From NCBI RefSeq assembly GCF_009812055.1, contig NZ_WQNH01000011.1, positions 157,635 through 221,634 of the forward strand: a stretch of 64,000 nt of DNA. Reading direction: 5' to 3'. A program made the position numbers and the translations under genes. Every line of letters begins with the position of its first letter. Position 1 is the stretch's first letter. Source of the DNA: Chelativorans xinjiangensis. GTDB lineage: Bacteria > Pseudomonadota > Alphaproteobacteria > Rhizobiales > Rhizobiaceae. Shown here piece by piece: positions 9,194 through 18,446 of this stretch. Under the pieces are notes generated by a model. That model had not been told where the DNA came from. It worked only from the letters and a program-made list of their open reading frames with translations, and made no database searches.

Positions 9194-10720
9194 ATGCCGC
9201 AGAACTTCGAGCCACACGGAAAACATCTGATCGCCGGCGAGTGGATCGGAGGCGAAAGGACCTTTTCCTCCGATCCCGCCACCGGGCCGTCCCACCAATT
9301 CTCCGTCGGCACGGCGGCGGAAGTGGACCGCGCCGCTAAGGCCGCGGAAGAGGCCTTCTGGACCTACGGCTATTCGAGCCGCACTGAGCGCGCCGCCTTC
9401 CTGAACGCCATCGCCGACGAGATCGAGGCGCGGGCCGAGACGATCGCCGTGATCGCCAGCCAGGAGACAGGTTTGCCCGAGGCGCGCATCAACACCGAGC
9501 GCGGCCGCACCACCGGCCAGCTTCGCCTCTTCGCCAAGCACATCGAGAAGGGCGACTACCTCGACCGCCGCCACGATGCGGCGAACCCCGAGCGCCAGCC
9601 CATGCCCAAGCCGGACCTGAAGCTGATGCAGCTTCCCGTGGGCCCGGTGGGCGTGTTCGGCGCCTCGAATTTCCCGCTCGCCTTCTCCACCGCCGGCGGC
9701 GACACGGCATCGGCCCTTGCCGCAGGCTGCCCGGTCGTCGTCAAAGGGCACCAGGCCCACCCGGGTACCGGTGAGGTGGTGGCCGAGGCGATCCACGCGG
9801 CGATCAGGAAGACGGGCCAGCATCCGGGCGTCTTCTCGCTCATCCAGAGCAATGTCCGCGAGGCGGGCGAGGCGCTGGTCACCCATCCGCTGATCAAGGC
9901 CGTCGGCTTCACCGGCTCGGTTGGCGGCGGGCGTGCGCTCTTCAACCTGGCGGCGAGCCGGCCGGAGCCCATCCCCTTCTATGGCGAGCTTGGCTCGGTC
10001 AACCCGGTCTTCCTCCTGCCGGCGGCGCTTTCCGCGCGCGGCGCCAAGATCGGTGAAGGCTGGGCCGGATCGCTCACCATGGGCGTCGGCCAGTTCTGCA
10101 CCAATCCAGGCGTCGCGATCGCGCTCGACGGCAGCGCGGTGGACACGTTCCTCGACGCTGCGCAGGCCGCGCTCGAGAAGGTGGCGGAACAGCCGATGCT
10201 GACGGTTGGCATCGCCGACGCCTATCGCAAAGGCCGCGACCGCGTCTCCGGCCTCAATTGCGCGCGGGCGCGGATTGCCTCCAGGGCGGAAGGCCGCAAC
10301 GCCGGGCCGGACCTCCTCGAGACCACGGGCGAGGAGTGGCTCGCCAATCCCGAGCTGCATCATGAGGTGTTCGGGCCGTTCGGCGTCGTCGTGCGCGTGA
10401 AGGACGAGGATGAGATGCGCGAGATCGCCCGCGGCGTCGAAGGCCAGCTCACCTGCACGCTGCAGATGGACGACGCCGACACCGAACTTGCCGCCTCGCT
10501 GATGCCGATCCTGCAGCGCAAGGCCGGACGGCTGATCGCCAACGGCTTTCCGACCGGTGTCGAGGTGAGCGACGCGATGATGCATGGCGGGCCCTATCCG
10601 GCCAGCACCAACGCCTCCACCACCTCGGTGGGCACGCTGGCCATCCGCCGCTTCCTGCGCCCGGTGGCCTATCAGGATATGCCAGCGGCGCTGCTGCCGG
10701 CAGACTTCGCCGAGGCCTGA
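9194..10720 (+). CDS. araE: 2-oxoglutarate semialdehyde dehydrogenase (2,5-dioxovalerate dehydrogenase)
   Basis: A 508-residue aldehyde dehydrogenase. Catalytic features: N159 in GASNFP, K184, general base E265 in GELGSVNP, and nucleophile C302 in VGQFCTNPG. The GELGSVNP and GQFCTNPG pair is characteristic of the ketoglutarate-semialdehyde dehydrogenases that finish oxidative pentose and uronate routes with NAD(P), giving 2-oxoglutarate. It follows the arabinose enzymes, and its substrate is also the product of KdgD (21978-22883), so it probably serves both the arabinose and galacturonate blocks. The start at 9194 has AAGGAACGG upstream. Confidence 0.9.
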   Translation: MPQNFEPHGKHLIAGEWIGGERTFSSDPATGPSHQFSVGTAAEVDRAAKAAEEAFWTYGYSSRTERAAFLNAIADEIEARAETIAVIASQETGLPEARINTERGRTTGQLRLFAKHIEKGDYLDRRHDAANPERQPMPKPDLKLMQLPVGPVGVFGASNFPLAFSTAGGDTASALAAGCPVVVKGHQAHPGTGEVVAEAIHAAIRKTGQHPGVFSLIQSNVREAGEALVTHPLIKAVGFTGSVGGGRALFNLAASRPEPIPFYGELGSVNPVFLLPAALSARGAKIGEGWAGSLTMGVGQFCTNPGVAIALDGSAVDTFLDAAQAALEKVAEQPMLTVGIADAYRKGRDRVSGLNCARARIASRAEGRNAGPDLLETTGEEWLANPELHHEVFGPFGVVVRVKDEDEMREIARGVEGQLTCTLQMDDADTELAASLMPILQRKAGRLIANGFPTGVEVSDAMMHGGPYPASTNASTTSVGTLAIRRFLRPVAYQDMPAALLPADFAEA

Positions 10721-10726
10721 GCCGCC

Positions 10727-11656
10727 ATGGCCGACCGCCAAGCCTTCGCCGCCGCCATCGACTGGGGCACGACCAATATGCGGCTCTGGCTCCTAGACGG
10801 CGAGGGCGCGGTGTTGGCCGAGCATTCGAGCGGCGAGGGCATGCGCGCCTCAATGCCCGACCGCTTCGAAAGCGTGATGGAGGCGCATCTGGCCGAGCTC
10901 GGTGCCGCCTCCGACCTGCCGGTGGTGGTGGCCGGCATGGCCGGCGCCCGCGGCGGCTGGCGCGAGGCGGCCTATCTGGAGACGCCGGCAAGGCTCGATG
11001 CGCTGCATCTCAATGCCGTCCGCGTCGACGGGGCGGCGCGCGACGTGCGCATCCTGCCCGGCGTCTGCCAGCGCCAAAGGGGGCAAGAGGATGTGATGCG
11101 CGGCGAGGAGACCCAGCTTGCCGGTGCCGTGGCCGGGGGCCAGCACTCCGGCCTCTTCTGCCTGCCCGGCACCCATTCCAAATGGGCGAAGATGGAGGAG
11201 GGGCGGCTTCAGGCCTTCACCACCTTCATGACCGGCGAGCTCTTCGCGCTTCTGAGCCGGCATTCCATCCTCCGCGACACGCTCGGCGAGGGGGAGGCGG
11301 ATGCCGCCTCTCCGGCGTTCGGCGACGCGGTGGACGAAATGCTCGCCGACGGCGCGGGGCTGACGGGTAAGCTCTTTTCGATCCGCGCCGCCGGGCTTCT
11401 TGCCGGCGAGGCCGCCCCCAACGCGAAGGCACGCCTGTCCGGCCTTTTGATCGGCGCGGAGATCGCCGCCGCCCGCCGGATGCTCGATGACGAAGCGGCG
11501 GTCACACTCATCGCCGGAGGCGCGCAAGGGAGGGCCTACGAGGCCGCGCTCGCCGCCGCCGGCATCGCTTCCCGCACGCTGGACGGCCAGACCCTCGTGC
11601 GCCAGGGACTGTTTGAGGCCGCAACGGCGCTCTGGCCGGAAAGGGGGGTCGCATGA
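10727..11656 (+). CDS. dgoK: 2-dehydro-3-deoxygalactonokinase
   Basis: A 309-residue ASKHA-fold sugar kinase. The N-terminal phosphate loop is AAIDWGTTNMRLWL; the middle carries LPGTHSKWAKM and FMTGELFALLSRHSIL, signatures of DgoK. It phosphorylates 2-keto-3-deoxygalactonate with ATP in the De Ley-Doudoroff D-galactose route. It starts six bases after araE and overlaps dgoA by the ATGA arrangement, indicating translational coupling. A galactonate dehydratase (DgoD) is not in the window; the upstream IlvD-type dehydratase may cover that step. Confidence 0.92.
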   Translation: MADRQAFAAAIDWGTTNMRLWLLDGEGAVLAEHSSGEGMRASMPDRFESVMEAHLAELGAASDLPVVVAGMAGARGGWREAAYLETPARLDALHLNAVRVDGAARDVRILPGVCQRQRGQEDVMRGEETQLAGAVAGGQHSGLFCLPGTHSKWAKMEEGRLQAFTTFMTGELFALLSRHSILRDTLGEGEADAASPAFGDAVDEMLADGAGLTGKLFSIRAAGLLAGEAAPNAKARLSGLLIGAEIAAARRMLDDEAAVTLIAGGAQGRAYEAALAAAGIASRTLDGQTLVRQGLFEAATALWPERGVA

Positions 11657-12285
11657 GCCGCATCGCCTGGCCGAAGCTTCGCCGCGATCTTGTCGCCATC
11701 CTGCGCGGGCTGAAGCCCGAGGAGGCGCCGGCTATCGTCGGGGCGCTGCTGGAGGCGGGCTTCGAGGCCGTCGAAGTGCCGCTCAATTCGCCCGAACCCT
11801 TCCGCTCCATCGAACTGGCCCGCCGCCTGGCGCCGGAGGGCGTGCTGGTGGGCGCCGGGACGGTGCTGACGGTCGAGGATGTCGACCGCCTGCGTGATGC
11901 CGGCGGAAACCTGCTCGTCAGCCCCAATGTCGAACCCGCCGTCATCGCCCGCGCGGCGCGGCACGGCATGGCGACCATGCCCGGCGTCTTCTCGCCCACG
12001 GAGGCGCTTGCGGCCGTCTCGGCGGGCGCCTCGGCGCTCAAGTTCTTCCCCGCCTCGGTGCTCGGCGCGGCCGGCATCAAGGCCGTCATGGCCGTTCTGC
12101 CGAAAGACGTGCCGGTGGGCGCGGTCGGCGGTGTGTCGGAACGCGACTTCGCCGCGTATGCGGCGGTCGGCGTGCGCACGTTCGGCCTCGGCTCCAGCCT
12201 CTACCGGCCGGGGGCGGAGGCGGCTGAAGTGGCGGAGAAGGCGCGCGCGGCGGTGGCGGCCTACGACGCCGTGTTTGGCGATTAG
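11653..12285 (+). CDS. dgoA: 2-dehydro-3-deoxy-6-phosphogalactonate aldolase
   Basis: A 210-residue class I aldolase of the KDPG/KDPGal family. Visible catalytic features are the glutamate in GFEAVEVPLNSP and the Schiff-base lysine in SALKFFPASVLG. It cleaves 2-keto-3-deoxy-6-phosphogalactonate to pyruvate and glyceraldehyde 3-phosphate, closing the galactose branch begun by the dehydrogenase and DgoK. The start codon overlaps the dgoK stop (ATGA at 11653). It appears to be the last gene of the transcription unit, ahead of repeat C and the LacI gene. Confidence 0.93.
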   Translation: MSRIAWPKLRRDLVAILRGLKPEEAPAIVGALLEAGFEAVEVPLNSPEPFRSIELARRLAPEGVLVGAGTVLTVEDVDRLRDAGGNLLVSPNVEPAVIARAARHGMATMPGVFSPTEALAAVSAGASALKFFPASVLGAAGIKAVMAVLPKDVPVGAVGGVSERDFAAYAAVGVRTFGLGSSLYRPGAEAAEVAEKARAAVAAYDAVFGD

Positions 12286-12361
12286 TTTTTCCTTCTTGGC
12301 GTTCGTGAATAGCTGGGTGGACGCCCACCCCTTGTTCTCCCTCTCTTGTGTGGAGTCTCTG

Positions 12362-12488
12362 TTCGGCTTCGCCGGAACCCCCACCCTCAATCCCTCCCCT
12401 CAAGGGGGAGGGAGGCAGGTCGAGTACGTCTTCGTCCCCCTCCCTTGAGGGGAGGGGTTAGGGGTGGGGGTTCCGGCGAAGCCGGCGA
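12362..12488. repeat. Intergenic palindromic repeat C (single copy in window)
   Basis: An imperfect long inverted repeat between dgoA and the LacI gene. The left arm has GCTTCGCCGGAACCCCCACC and the right arm the complement GGTGGGGGTTCCGGCGAAGC, with a CCTCCCCTCAAGG/CCTTGAGGGGAGG inner stem. It probably folds into a large hairpin that may end dgoA transcription. Confidence 0.75.
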
Positions 12489-12560
12489 AGGGGGAAAGAG
12501 AAAGGCTGCTTCACTGTCTGGTCGGCAGGGATTGACGCTGGCTTCTTTTTGGGGCACATT

Positions 12561-12576
12561 TCTAAAACGTTTTAGA
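12561..12576. promoter_or_regulatory. LacI-family operator O1 (perfect 16-bp palindrome)
   Basis: TCTAAAACGTTTTAGA is a perfect palindrome around AAAACGTTTT with the central CG typical of LacI/PurR-family operators. It lies 63 bases upstream of the preferred LacI start. Confidence 0.8.
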
Positions 12577-12592
12577 GAATGCATGTGCCAAA

Positions 12593-12607
12593 TCTAAAAC
12601 GTTTTGG
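12593..12607. promoter_or_regulatory. LacI-family operator O2
   Basis: A second AAAACGTTTT core (TCTAAAACGTTTTGG) centred 32 bases, about three helical turns, from O1. It overlaps any start codon at 12579, supporting the downstream TTG start and pointing to autoregulation of the LacI-led operon. Confidence 0.78.
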
Positions 12608-12638
12608 CTGGGACAAGGCCGCATCAGGGAGGAGCCGT

Positions 12639-13697
12639 TTGCGCCGGAGGAGCACCCTCAAGGAAGTCGCCGCTGCGCTGGACTTATCGGTCGCGACCGT
12701 TTCGCGGGCGCTTGGCGGCTATGAGGACATTGCTGCCGAGACGCGCCGGCGGGTCGCCGAGAAGGCGCGCGAGCTTGGCTATGTGCCGAACATGGCCGGC
12801 CGCATGCTGGTTTCCGGCAGGAGCGGCTTTGTCGGGCTGGTGCTGCCCATCCGCGGGCCGAACTTCGTCGATTCCTTCCTCGGTGAGTTCGTGACGGGGC
12901 TCGGCGAGGGGCTGGTCGCCAAGGGCGTCGACCTGATGATCGCCACCGCCTCGGCCGGCCAGTCGGAACTCGACGTGCTCAAGCACCTCGTCCAGTCCGG
13001 CCGGGCCGACGGCGTGGTGCTGACGCGCATCGCCGAGGACGACGAGCGCGTGAAGTTCCTTATCGAGCGCCGTTTTCCCTTCGTCGCCCACGGGCGGATC
13101 GCCGATGACGGCGCGTCATACAGCTGGCTCGACACGGACGGCAAGGGCGCCTTTCGCACCGCTCTCAGCCGGCTCTATGCCCTTGGCCATCGGCATGTGG
13201 GCCTTGTGAGCATCGAAGAGCGCATGAATTTCCGCCACGACCGCGAGGAAGGGCTGGAATCGGCCGCCGCCGAGGCGGGCGATCCGGCGGTGAGGCTTTC
13301 GATCGTCCGCGCCCCGCGCTTCGACGAGGCGGCCCACCGCGCCCAGATCCGCGGGATGCTGTCGGCCGAGGACCGCCCAACGGCGATCATCGGCCTGATC
13401 GACGAACTGGCGCTGATGGTCATGCGCGAAGCGGAAGCGATGGGGCTTGCCATCCCGCGGGACCTTTCGGTGATCGGCTTCGACAACGTGCCGGCGGCGG
13501 CCTTCGCGACGCCAGGGCTCACCACCTTCGACCAAGCGACGCATGAGCGTGCGCGGGAGAGCGCGGGAATGCTGATCCGCCTCATAGAAGGTGAGGAAAA
13601 GGGGCCGCTTTCGAGCCTCAAGGTGCCGCGTTTCATCGAGCGCGGCAGCCACGGCCCGGCGCCGCGGCACGCCCGCCCGCGCATCAGGCAAATCTAG
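12639..13697 (+). CDS. LacI-family transcriptional regulator of the sugar ABC/GH63 operon
   Basis: A 352-residue LacI/PurR-type repressor. The HTH at the extreme N-terminus is STLKEVAAALDLSVATVSRA, followed by the hinge helix (AGRMLVSGRSG) and a periplasmic-binding-like core. The TTG at 12639 has GGGAGGAG upstream and places the HTH at residue 5, as usual. The in-frame ATG at 12579 would sit between the two operators and add 20 unusual residues, so it is rejected. It leads the transporter and glycosidase genes at 13714-19748, and both operators lie directly upstream, implying negative autoregulation and inducer-controlled uptake. Confidence 0.88.
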   Translation: MRRRSTLKEVAAALDLSVATVSRALGGYEDIAAETRRRVAEKARELGYVPNMAGRMLVSGRSGFVGLVLPIRGPNFVDSFLGEFVTGLGEGLVAKGVDLMIATASAGQSELDVLKHLVQSGRADGVVLTRIAEDDERVKFLIERRFPFVAHGRIADDGASYSWLDTDGKGAFRTALSRLYALGHRHVGLVSIEERMNFRHDREEGLESAAAEAGDPAVRLSIVRAPRFDEAAHRAQIRGMLSAEDRPTAIIGLIDELALMVMREAEAMGLAIPRDLSVIGFDNVPAAAFATPGLTTFDQATHERARESAGMLIRLIEGEEKGPLSSLKVPRFIERGSHGPAPRHARPRIRQI

Positions 13698-13713
13698 AAA
13701 GGGAGAGAGAAAA

Positions 13714-14994
13714 ATGACGAAAACGAGAACGACGACGCTGGCAGCCGCGCTGCTCGCCGCCGGCACCTTTGCCGGTACGGGAGGGAGTGCCCAGGCCGAC
13801 ATCCTGTTCTGGTCCACCCAGGCCAAGCCCGTGGAAGAGACCCAGGCTATGCGCGGCGAGGTCCTTTCCGGTTTCGACGAGGCGGTCGATTACCAGGCGA
13901 GCGACGGCGGGCCCTGGCTCACGCGCATCCAGGCCGAACTCGAGGCCGGTTCCGGCACCATCGGCGTGCTCGGCGGGCTGCACGGCGACTTCACCTCGCT
14001 GACCGACAATTTGGTGGACCTGTCGGACATCGATCTGGGCGGCGTCACGGTGAACGAGACCTTCCAGCAGCTCGGCACGCTGGGCACGGACGAGCAGAAA
14101 TACCTGCCCTGGATGCAGGCGAGCTATGTCATGGCCGCCAACAAGAAGGCGCTCGAGTACCTGCCGGAAGGCGCCGACATCAACGCGCTCACCTATGACG
14201 AACTGATCGCATGGACGAAGACGCTCGCCGAGGAGACCGGCGGGCCCAAATTCGGCTTCCCCGCCGGTCCCAAGGGGCTGAAGCACCGCTTCTTCCAAGG
14301 GTATCTCTACCCCTCCTACACCAACTCCATGGTGACGAAGTTCCGCTCGCCCGAAGCCGAGGAAGCCTGGAACAAGTTCAAGGAGCTGTGGCAGTACACC
14401 AACCCCGCCTCCACCGGCTTCGCCTTCATGCAGGAGCAGCTCCTGACGGAGGACGTGTGGGTGGCCTTCGACCATACGGCGCGGCTCGCCGACGCCTTCA
14501 ACCAGCGGCCGGACGACTTCGTCGCCTTCCCCGCGCCCGCGGGGCCGACGGGCCGCGGTTTCATGCCGGTGGTGGCGGGTGTGGCCATCCCCGAGACGGC
14601 GCCCGACATGGAAGCGGCCAAGGCATTGGCCGCCTACATGCTGAAGCCTGAGACCCAGATCGCCACGTTGAAGGCGACCAACTTCTTTCCCGTGGTCGAG
14701 GTGGACTTGCCGGACGACATGCCGGCGGCGGTGAAGATCTCAGGCGCGGCGATTGCCGCGATGTCGGGAGCGGAGGACGCCAATCCGGGCCTGCTTCCCA
14801 TGGGGCTCGGCGACAACGACGGCAAGTTCAACCAGGTCTATATCGATACGTTCGAGCGTATCGTGCTGGCCGGACAGGACGTGCGAACCGTGCTCGACGA
14901 GCAGGCCGAGACGCTGCGCTCGATCATGGAAGAGTCGGGCGCGCCCTGCTGGGCACCGGACGAGCCGTCGGAAGGCGCTTGCCCGGTTGAGTGA
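13714..14994 (+). CDS. Sugar ABC transporter substrate-binding protein (family 1 extracellular)
   Basis: A 426-residue extracellular solute-binding protein. The start at 13714 follows AAAGGGAGAGAG; residues 1-28 form a signal peptide (cleavage near SAQA before DILFWSTQ). The rest is a type I sugar-binding fold of the MalE/UgpB class, including YLPWMQASYVMAANKKALEY and the conserved VAGVAIPETAPDMEAAKALA near the C-terminus. A terminal APCWAPDEPSEGACPVE tail carries two cysteines that could form a disulfide. The ligand is not evident from sequence; the linked GH63 enzyme suggests a glucosyl- or mannosyl-glycerate-type compatible solute. Confidence 0.85.
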   Translation: MTKTRTTTLAAALLAAGTFAGTGGSAQADILFWSTQAKPVEETQAMRGEVLSGFDEAVDYQASDGGPWLTRIQAELEAGSGTIGVLGGLHGDFTSLTDNLVDLSDIDLGGVTVNETFQQLGTLGTDEQKYLPWMQASYVMAANKKALEYLPEGADINALTYDELIAWTKTLAEETGGPKFGFPAGPKGLKHRFFQGYLYPSYTNSMVTKFRSPEAEEAWNKFKELWQYTNPASTGFAFMQEQLLTEDVWVAFDHTARLADAFNQRPDDFVAFPAPAGPTGRGFMPVVAGVAIPETAPDMEAAKALAAYMLKPETQIATLKATNFFPVVEVDLPDDMPAAVKISGAAIAAMSGAEDANPGLLPMGLGDNDGKFNQVYIDTFERIVLAGQDVRTVLDEQAETLRSIMEESGAPCWAPDEPSEGACPVE

Positions 14995-15074
14995 CGGATG
15001 AAGGCGTCTCCGCCCGGTAAGGTTTGGGCGGAGGCGTTGGGGATCGGTAGATGAAACTGACGGTCGGATCAAAT

Positions 15075-15136
15075 CACGCGCGTCATCCCGGACAAGCCCT
15101 CGCTTCGCTCGATCTTTCCGGGATGACGCGCGCGTG
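15075..15136. repeat. Repeat B, short copy 1 (hairpin after the binding-protein gene)
   Basis: An inverted repeat with arms CACGCGCGTCATCCCGGA and TCCGGGATGACGCGCGCGTG (near-perfect complement). It shares the GTCATCCCGGA/TCCGGGATGAC ends of the longer repeat B copies but lacks the inner part. It occupies the 235-base gap between binding-protein and permease genes, where a stem-loop can attenuate or stabilise. Confidence 0.75.
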
Positions 15137-15229
15137 GGTTGACTGACCCAAAGCGGCTTGCGCGGGAAATCGCAAGAGAGAGGTCGGCCGGCACTCGCAT
15201 GCTGGCGGCCCGACCAGAGGAACGGAAAG

Positions 15230-16075
15230 ATGCAACAGCGCACACTTCCCTATCTGCTGCTTCTGCCGGCAACGCTCTTCCTGTGCGTGTTCTTCATCTA
15301 TCCTTTCCTGCTGGTCGCCTGGCAGGCGATCTCGCAGGACGGCGCGCTGACGCTTGAGCACTTCCGCACCATGGCCGGGCACTGGAAGTTCTCCACCGCC
15401 TTCTGGAACACAATGCTTCTGGCGCTGGCGGTGGTGCCGGTGCAACTCGCGCTGGCGCTGTTCATGGCGACGCTGGTGACGCGCATGGGGGCCGGCCGCG
15501 ACGTCATCCTCTATATCTGGACCATCCCGCTCGGCATCTCGGACCTCGCCGCCGGCATCATCTGGCTCGCCATCTTCGAGCAGACGGGCTTCCTGAACAG
15601 CATCCTGTCGAGCCTCGGCGTCATCAATCAGCCTGTCACCTGGCTCGGCTACCAGGACAAGGCGACCATCTTCCTGGCCGTCGTGCTGGCCGAACTGTGG
15701 CGCGCCACGGCCATCGTGCTGGTCATCCTGGTGGCCGGCATGGGGCTCATCCCCAAGGAATACTACGAGGCGGCCGAGGTCTTCGGCGCCGGGCCGTGGA
15801 AGCGCTTCGTGCGCATCACGCTTCCGTTGCTGAGGCCCAGCATCCAGACCGCGCTCATCCTGCGCACCATCCTCGCCTTCGAGGTGTTCGCGGTGGTGGC
15901 CGCCCTTGGCGGCACCAACCTGCCGGTCTTGATGGGCGAGACCTATCAATGGCAGTTCGCCCTGCAGGACAGGCATGTGGCCGCAGCCTATGCGCTGGTG
16001 ATCCTGGCCATCTCCATCGCCTTCACCCTGGTCTTCCTGCGCACGCTGCGCGTACCGAAGGAGGCGCAGGTATGA
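15230..16075 (+). CDS. Sugar ABC transporter permease (MalF/UgpA type)
   Basis: A 281-residue integral membrane protein with about six transmembrane helices, first at residues 8-28 (LLLLPATLFLCVFFIYPF). The EAA coupling loop is EYYEAAEVFGAGPWKRFVRI near residue 180. The start at 15230 follows AGAGGAACGGAAAG. It pairs with the next permease (ATGA overlap at 16072) as the membrane heterodimer of the importer with the binding protein at 13714 and ATPase at 17134. Confidence 0.88.
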   Translation: MQQRTLPYLLLLPATLFLCVFFIYPFLLVAWQAISQDGALTLEHFRTMAGHWKFSTAFWNTMLLALAVVPVQLALALFMATLVTRMGAGRDVILYIWTIPLGISDLAAGIIWLAIFEQTGFLNSILSSLGVINQPVTWLGYQDKATIFLAVVLAELWRATAIVLVILVAGMGLIPKEYYEAAEVFGAGPWKRFVRITLPLLRPSIQTALILRTILAFEVFAVVAALGGTNLPVLMGETYQWQFALQDRHVAAAYALVILAISIAFTLVFLRTLRVPKEAQV

Positions 16076-16920
16076 CTGCCGTCACCGCCACGGAAACCGT
16101 TGCGGCCACCGCCGATATCCGCAAGCGCGGACGGTTGGTCTTCGCCGCGACGATCATCATCCTGTGCGCCTGGGTGCTGGCCCCGATCTATCTGTTGGTG
16201 GTCAACGCGCTGTCCTCGCCGGACCAGGTGAACGCCTTCCCGAAGAGCTTCGTGCCTGGCTTCGAGACCGACAGCATTGCCTTCTTCATGGGCTTTGCCG
16301 GCGTTGCCAAGGCGCTCTTCAACTCCATCCTTGTGGCCTGCATCACCATGGCGCTCTCGATCGGCCTTGGGGCGCCGGCGGGCTACGCGCTGTCGCGCTT
16401 CGAGTTCCGCGGCAAGGGCGTCTTCCGCATCATGGTCTTGATGACGCGTGCCTTCCCGCTGCCGTTGCTCGCCCTGCCGCTGGCAGTGCTGTTCATCCGC
16501 ACCGGGCTCGACGACACGGCCCTCGGACTGGCGCTGGTGCACACGACGCTGGCGCTTCCCTTCGCCGTTCTCATCACCTTCTCGCTGTTCTCCGGCATTC
16601 CCGTGGAGCTGGAGGAGGCGGCGTGGACGCTCGGCTGCACCCGCGTCCAGGCGTTCCGCAAGGTGGTGCTGCCGCTGGTGCTTCCAGGGATCGCCGCCTC
16701 GGCGGTTTTCGCCTTCGTCATTTCCTGGAACGAGGTGTTTGCCGCGGCGGTGCTGACCATCGAGAACCGGACGCTGACGGCATTCCTGCTGCAAAACCTC
16801 GACGTTTCGCCGCTGCACCTCAAATTCGCCGGCGGCGCCGTGCTGGTGGTGCCGGCGCTGATCTTCATCTTCGCAGTGCGAAAATATCTCTTCGCGATGT
16901 GGGGGATTGCGAACCGATGA
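16072..16920 (+). CDS. Sugar ABC transporter permease (MalG/UgpE type)
   Basis: A 282-residue second permease. A 20-residue cytosolic N-terminus is followed by the first helix LVFAATIIILCAWVLAPIYL; the EAA loop is ELEEAAWTLGCTRVQAFRKV. The start at 16072 overlaps the upstream stop, so the two permeases are translationally coupled. It ends ahead of a repeat B element that separates it from the ATPase gene. Confidence 0.88.
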   Translation: MTAVTATETVAATADIRKRGRLVFAATIIILCAWVLAPIYLLVVNALSSPDQVNAFPKSFVPGFETDSIAFFMGFAGVAKALFNSILVACITMALSIGLGAPAGYALSRFEFRGKGVFRIMVLMTRAFPLPLLALPLAVLFIRTGLDDTALGLALVHTTLALPFAVLITFSLFSGIPVELEEAAWTLGCTRVQAFRKVVLPLVLPGIAASAVFAFVISWNEVFAAAVLTIENRTLTAFLLQNLDVSPLHLKFAGGAVLVVPALIFIFAVRKYLFAMWGIANR

Positions 16921-16973
16921 GAACGAACGAATGTCCTGCCCGCGCCTTCGGCGTCATGCTGGAAAGCCCCCGC

Positions 16974-17092
16974 GCCGTCATCCCGGAAGCCGGCTTGAGC
17001 AAAGCGAAAGGCGGTTGTCCGGGACCCATTCCGGCACATGGCCGTGTCACGGAATGGATCCCGGACAGCCTCCGGCTTCCGGGATGACGGCG
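16974..17092. repeat. Repeat B, copy 2
   Basis: A long imperfect inverted repeat with ends GTCATCCCGGAAGCCGG and CCGGCTTCCGGGATGAC and an inner GGGACCCATTCCGG/CGGAATGGATCCCGG stem. It lies inside an operon between permease and ATPase genes, so it is transcribed and likely folds in mRNA. Confidence 0.85.
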
Positions 17093-17133
17093 GGAGCGCG
17101 GGGCATTTCCAACCTATAGGGAGAGACAGAACC

Positions 17134-18183
<1,050 letters not shown>

Positions 18184-18211
18184 AGCGCAATCATCATGCC
18201 CGCTTGGAGAT

Positions 18212-18398
18212 GCCGCGCCCCTTCACGCCCCCCTCTGTCCTGCCGGACATCTCCCCCACGAGGGGGGAGATTGCGCCGGCCGCCTGCTCCGGCGCTCGTT
18301 TTGCAACGTTGGCGATTAGCGAAAGCAGGCGCGACGGCAAATCTCCCCCCTTGTGGGGGAGATGCCCGGCAGGGCAGAGGGGCGCGCGACGGAGCGCT
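18212..18398. repeat. Intergenic palindromic repeat A, copy 2
   Basis: Same architecture as copy 1, with CTGTCCTGCCGGACATCTCC in the left arm, a slightly diverged right arm (GATGCCCGGCAGGGCAGAGG) and the CTCCGGCGCTCGTTTTGCAA centre. It lies between the ATPase and glycosidase genes. Confidence 0.85.
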
Positions 18399-18446
18399 TC
18401 CCTCTCCATTTCATCAACCTTACCTCCCACTAGAAAACATCCTCCC

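Noticed and set aside
12579..12638. Upstream ATG start for the LacI regulator
   Set aside because: It lies between two operators, lacks a ribosome site and adds 20 residues before the HTH; TTG 12639 with GGGAGGAG is better.
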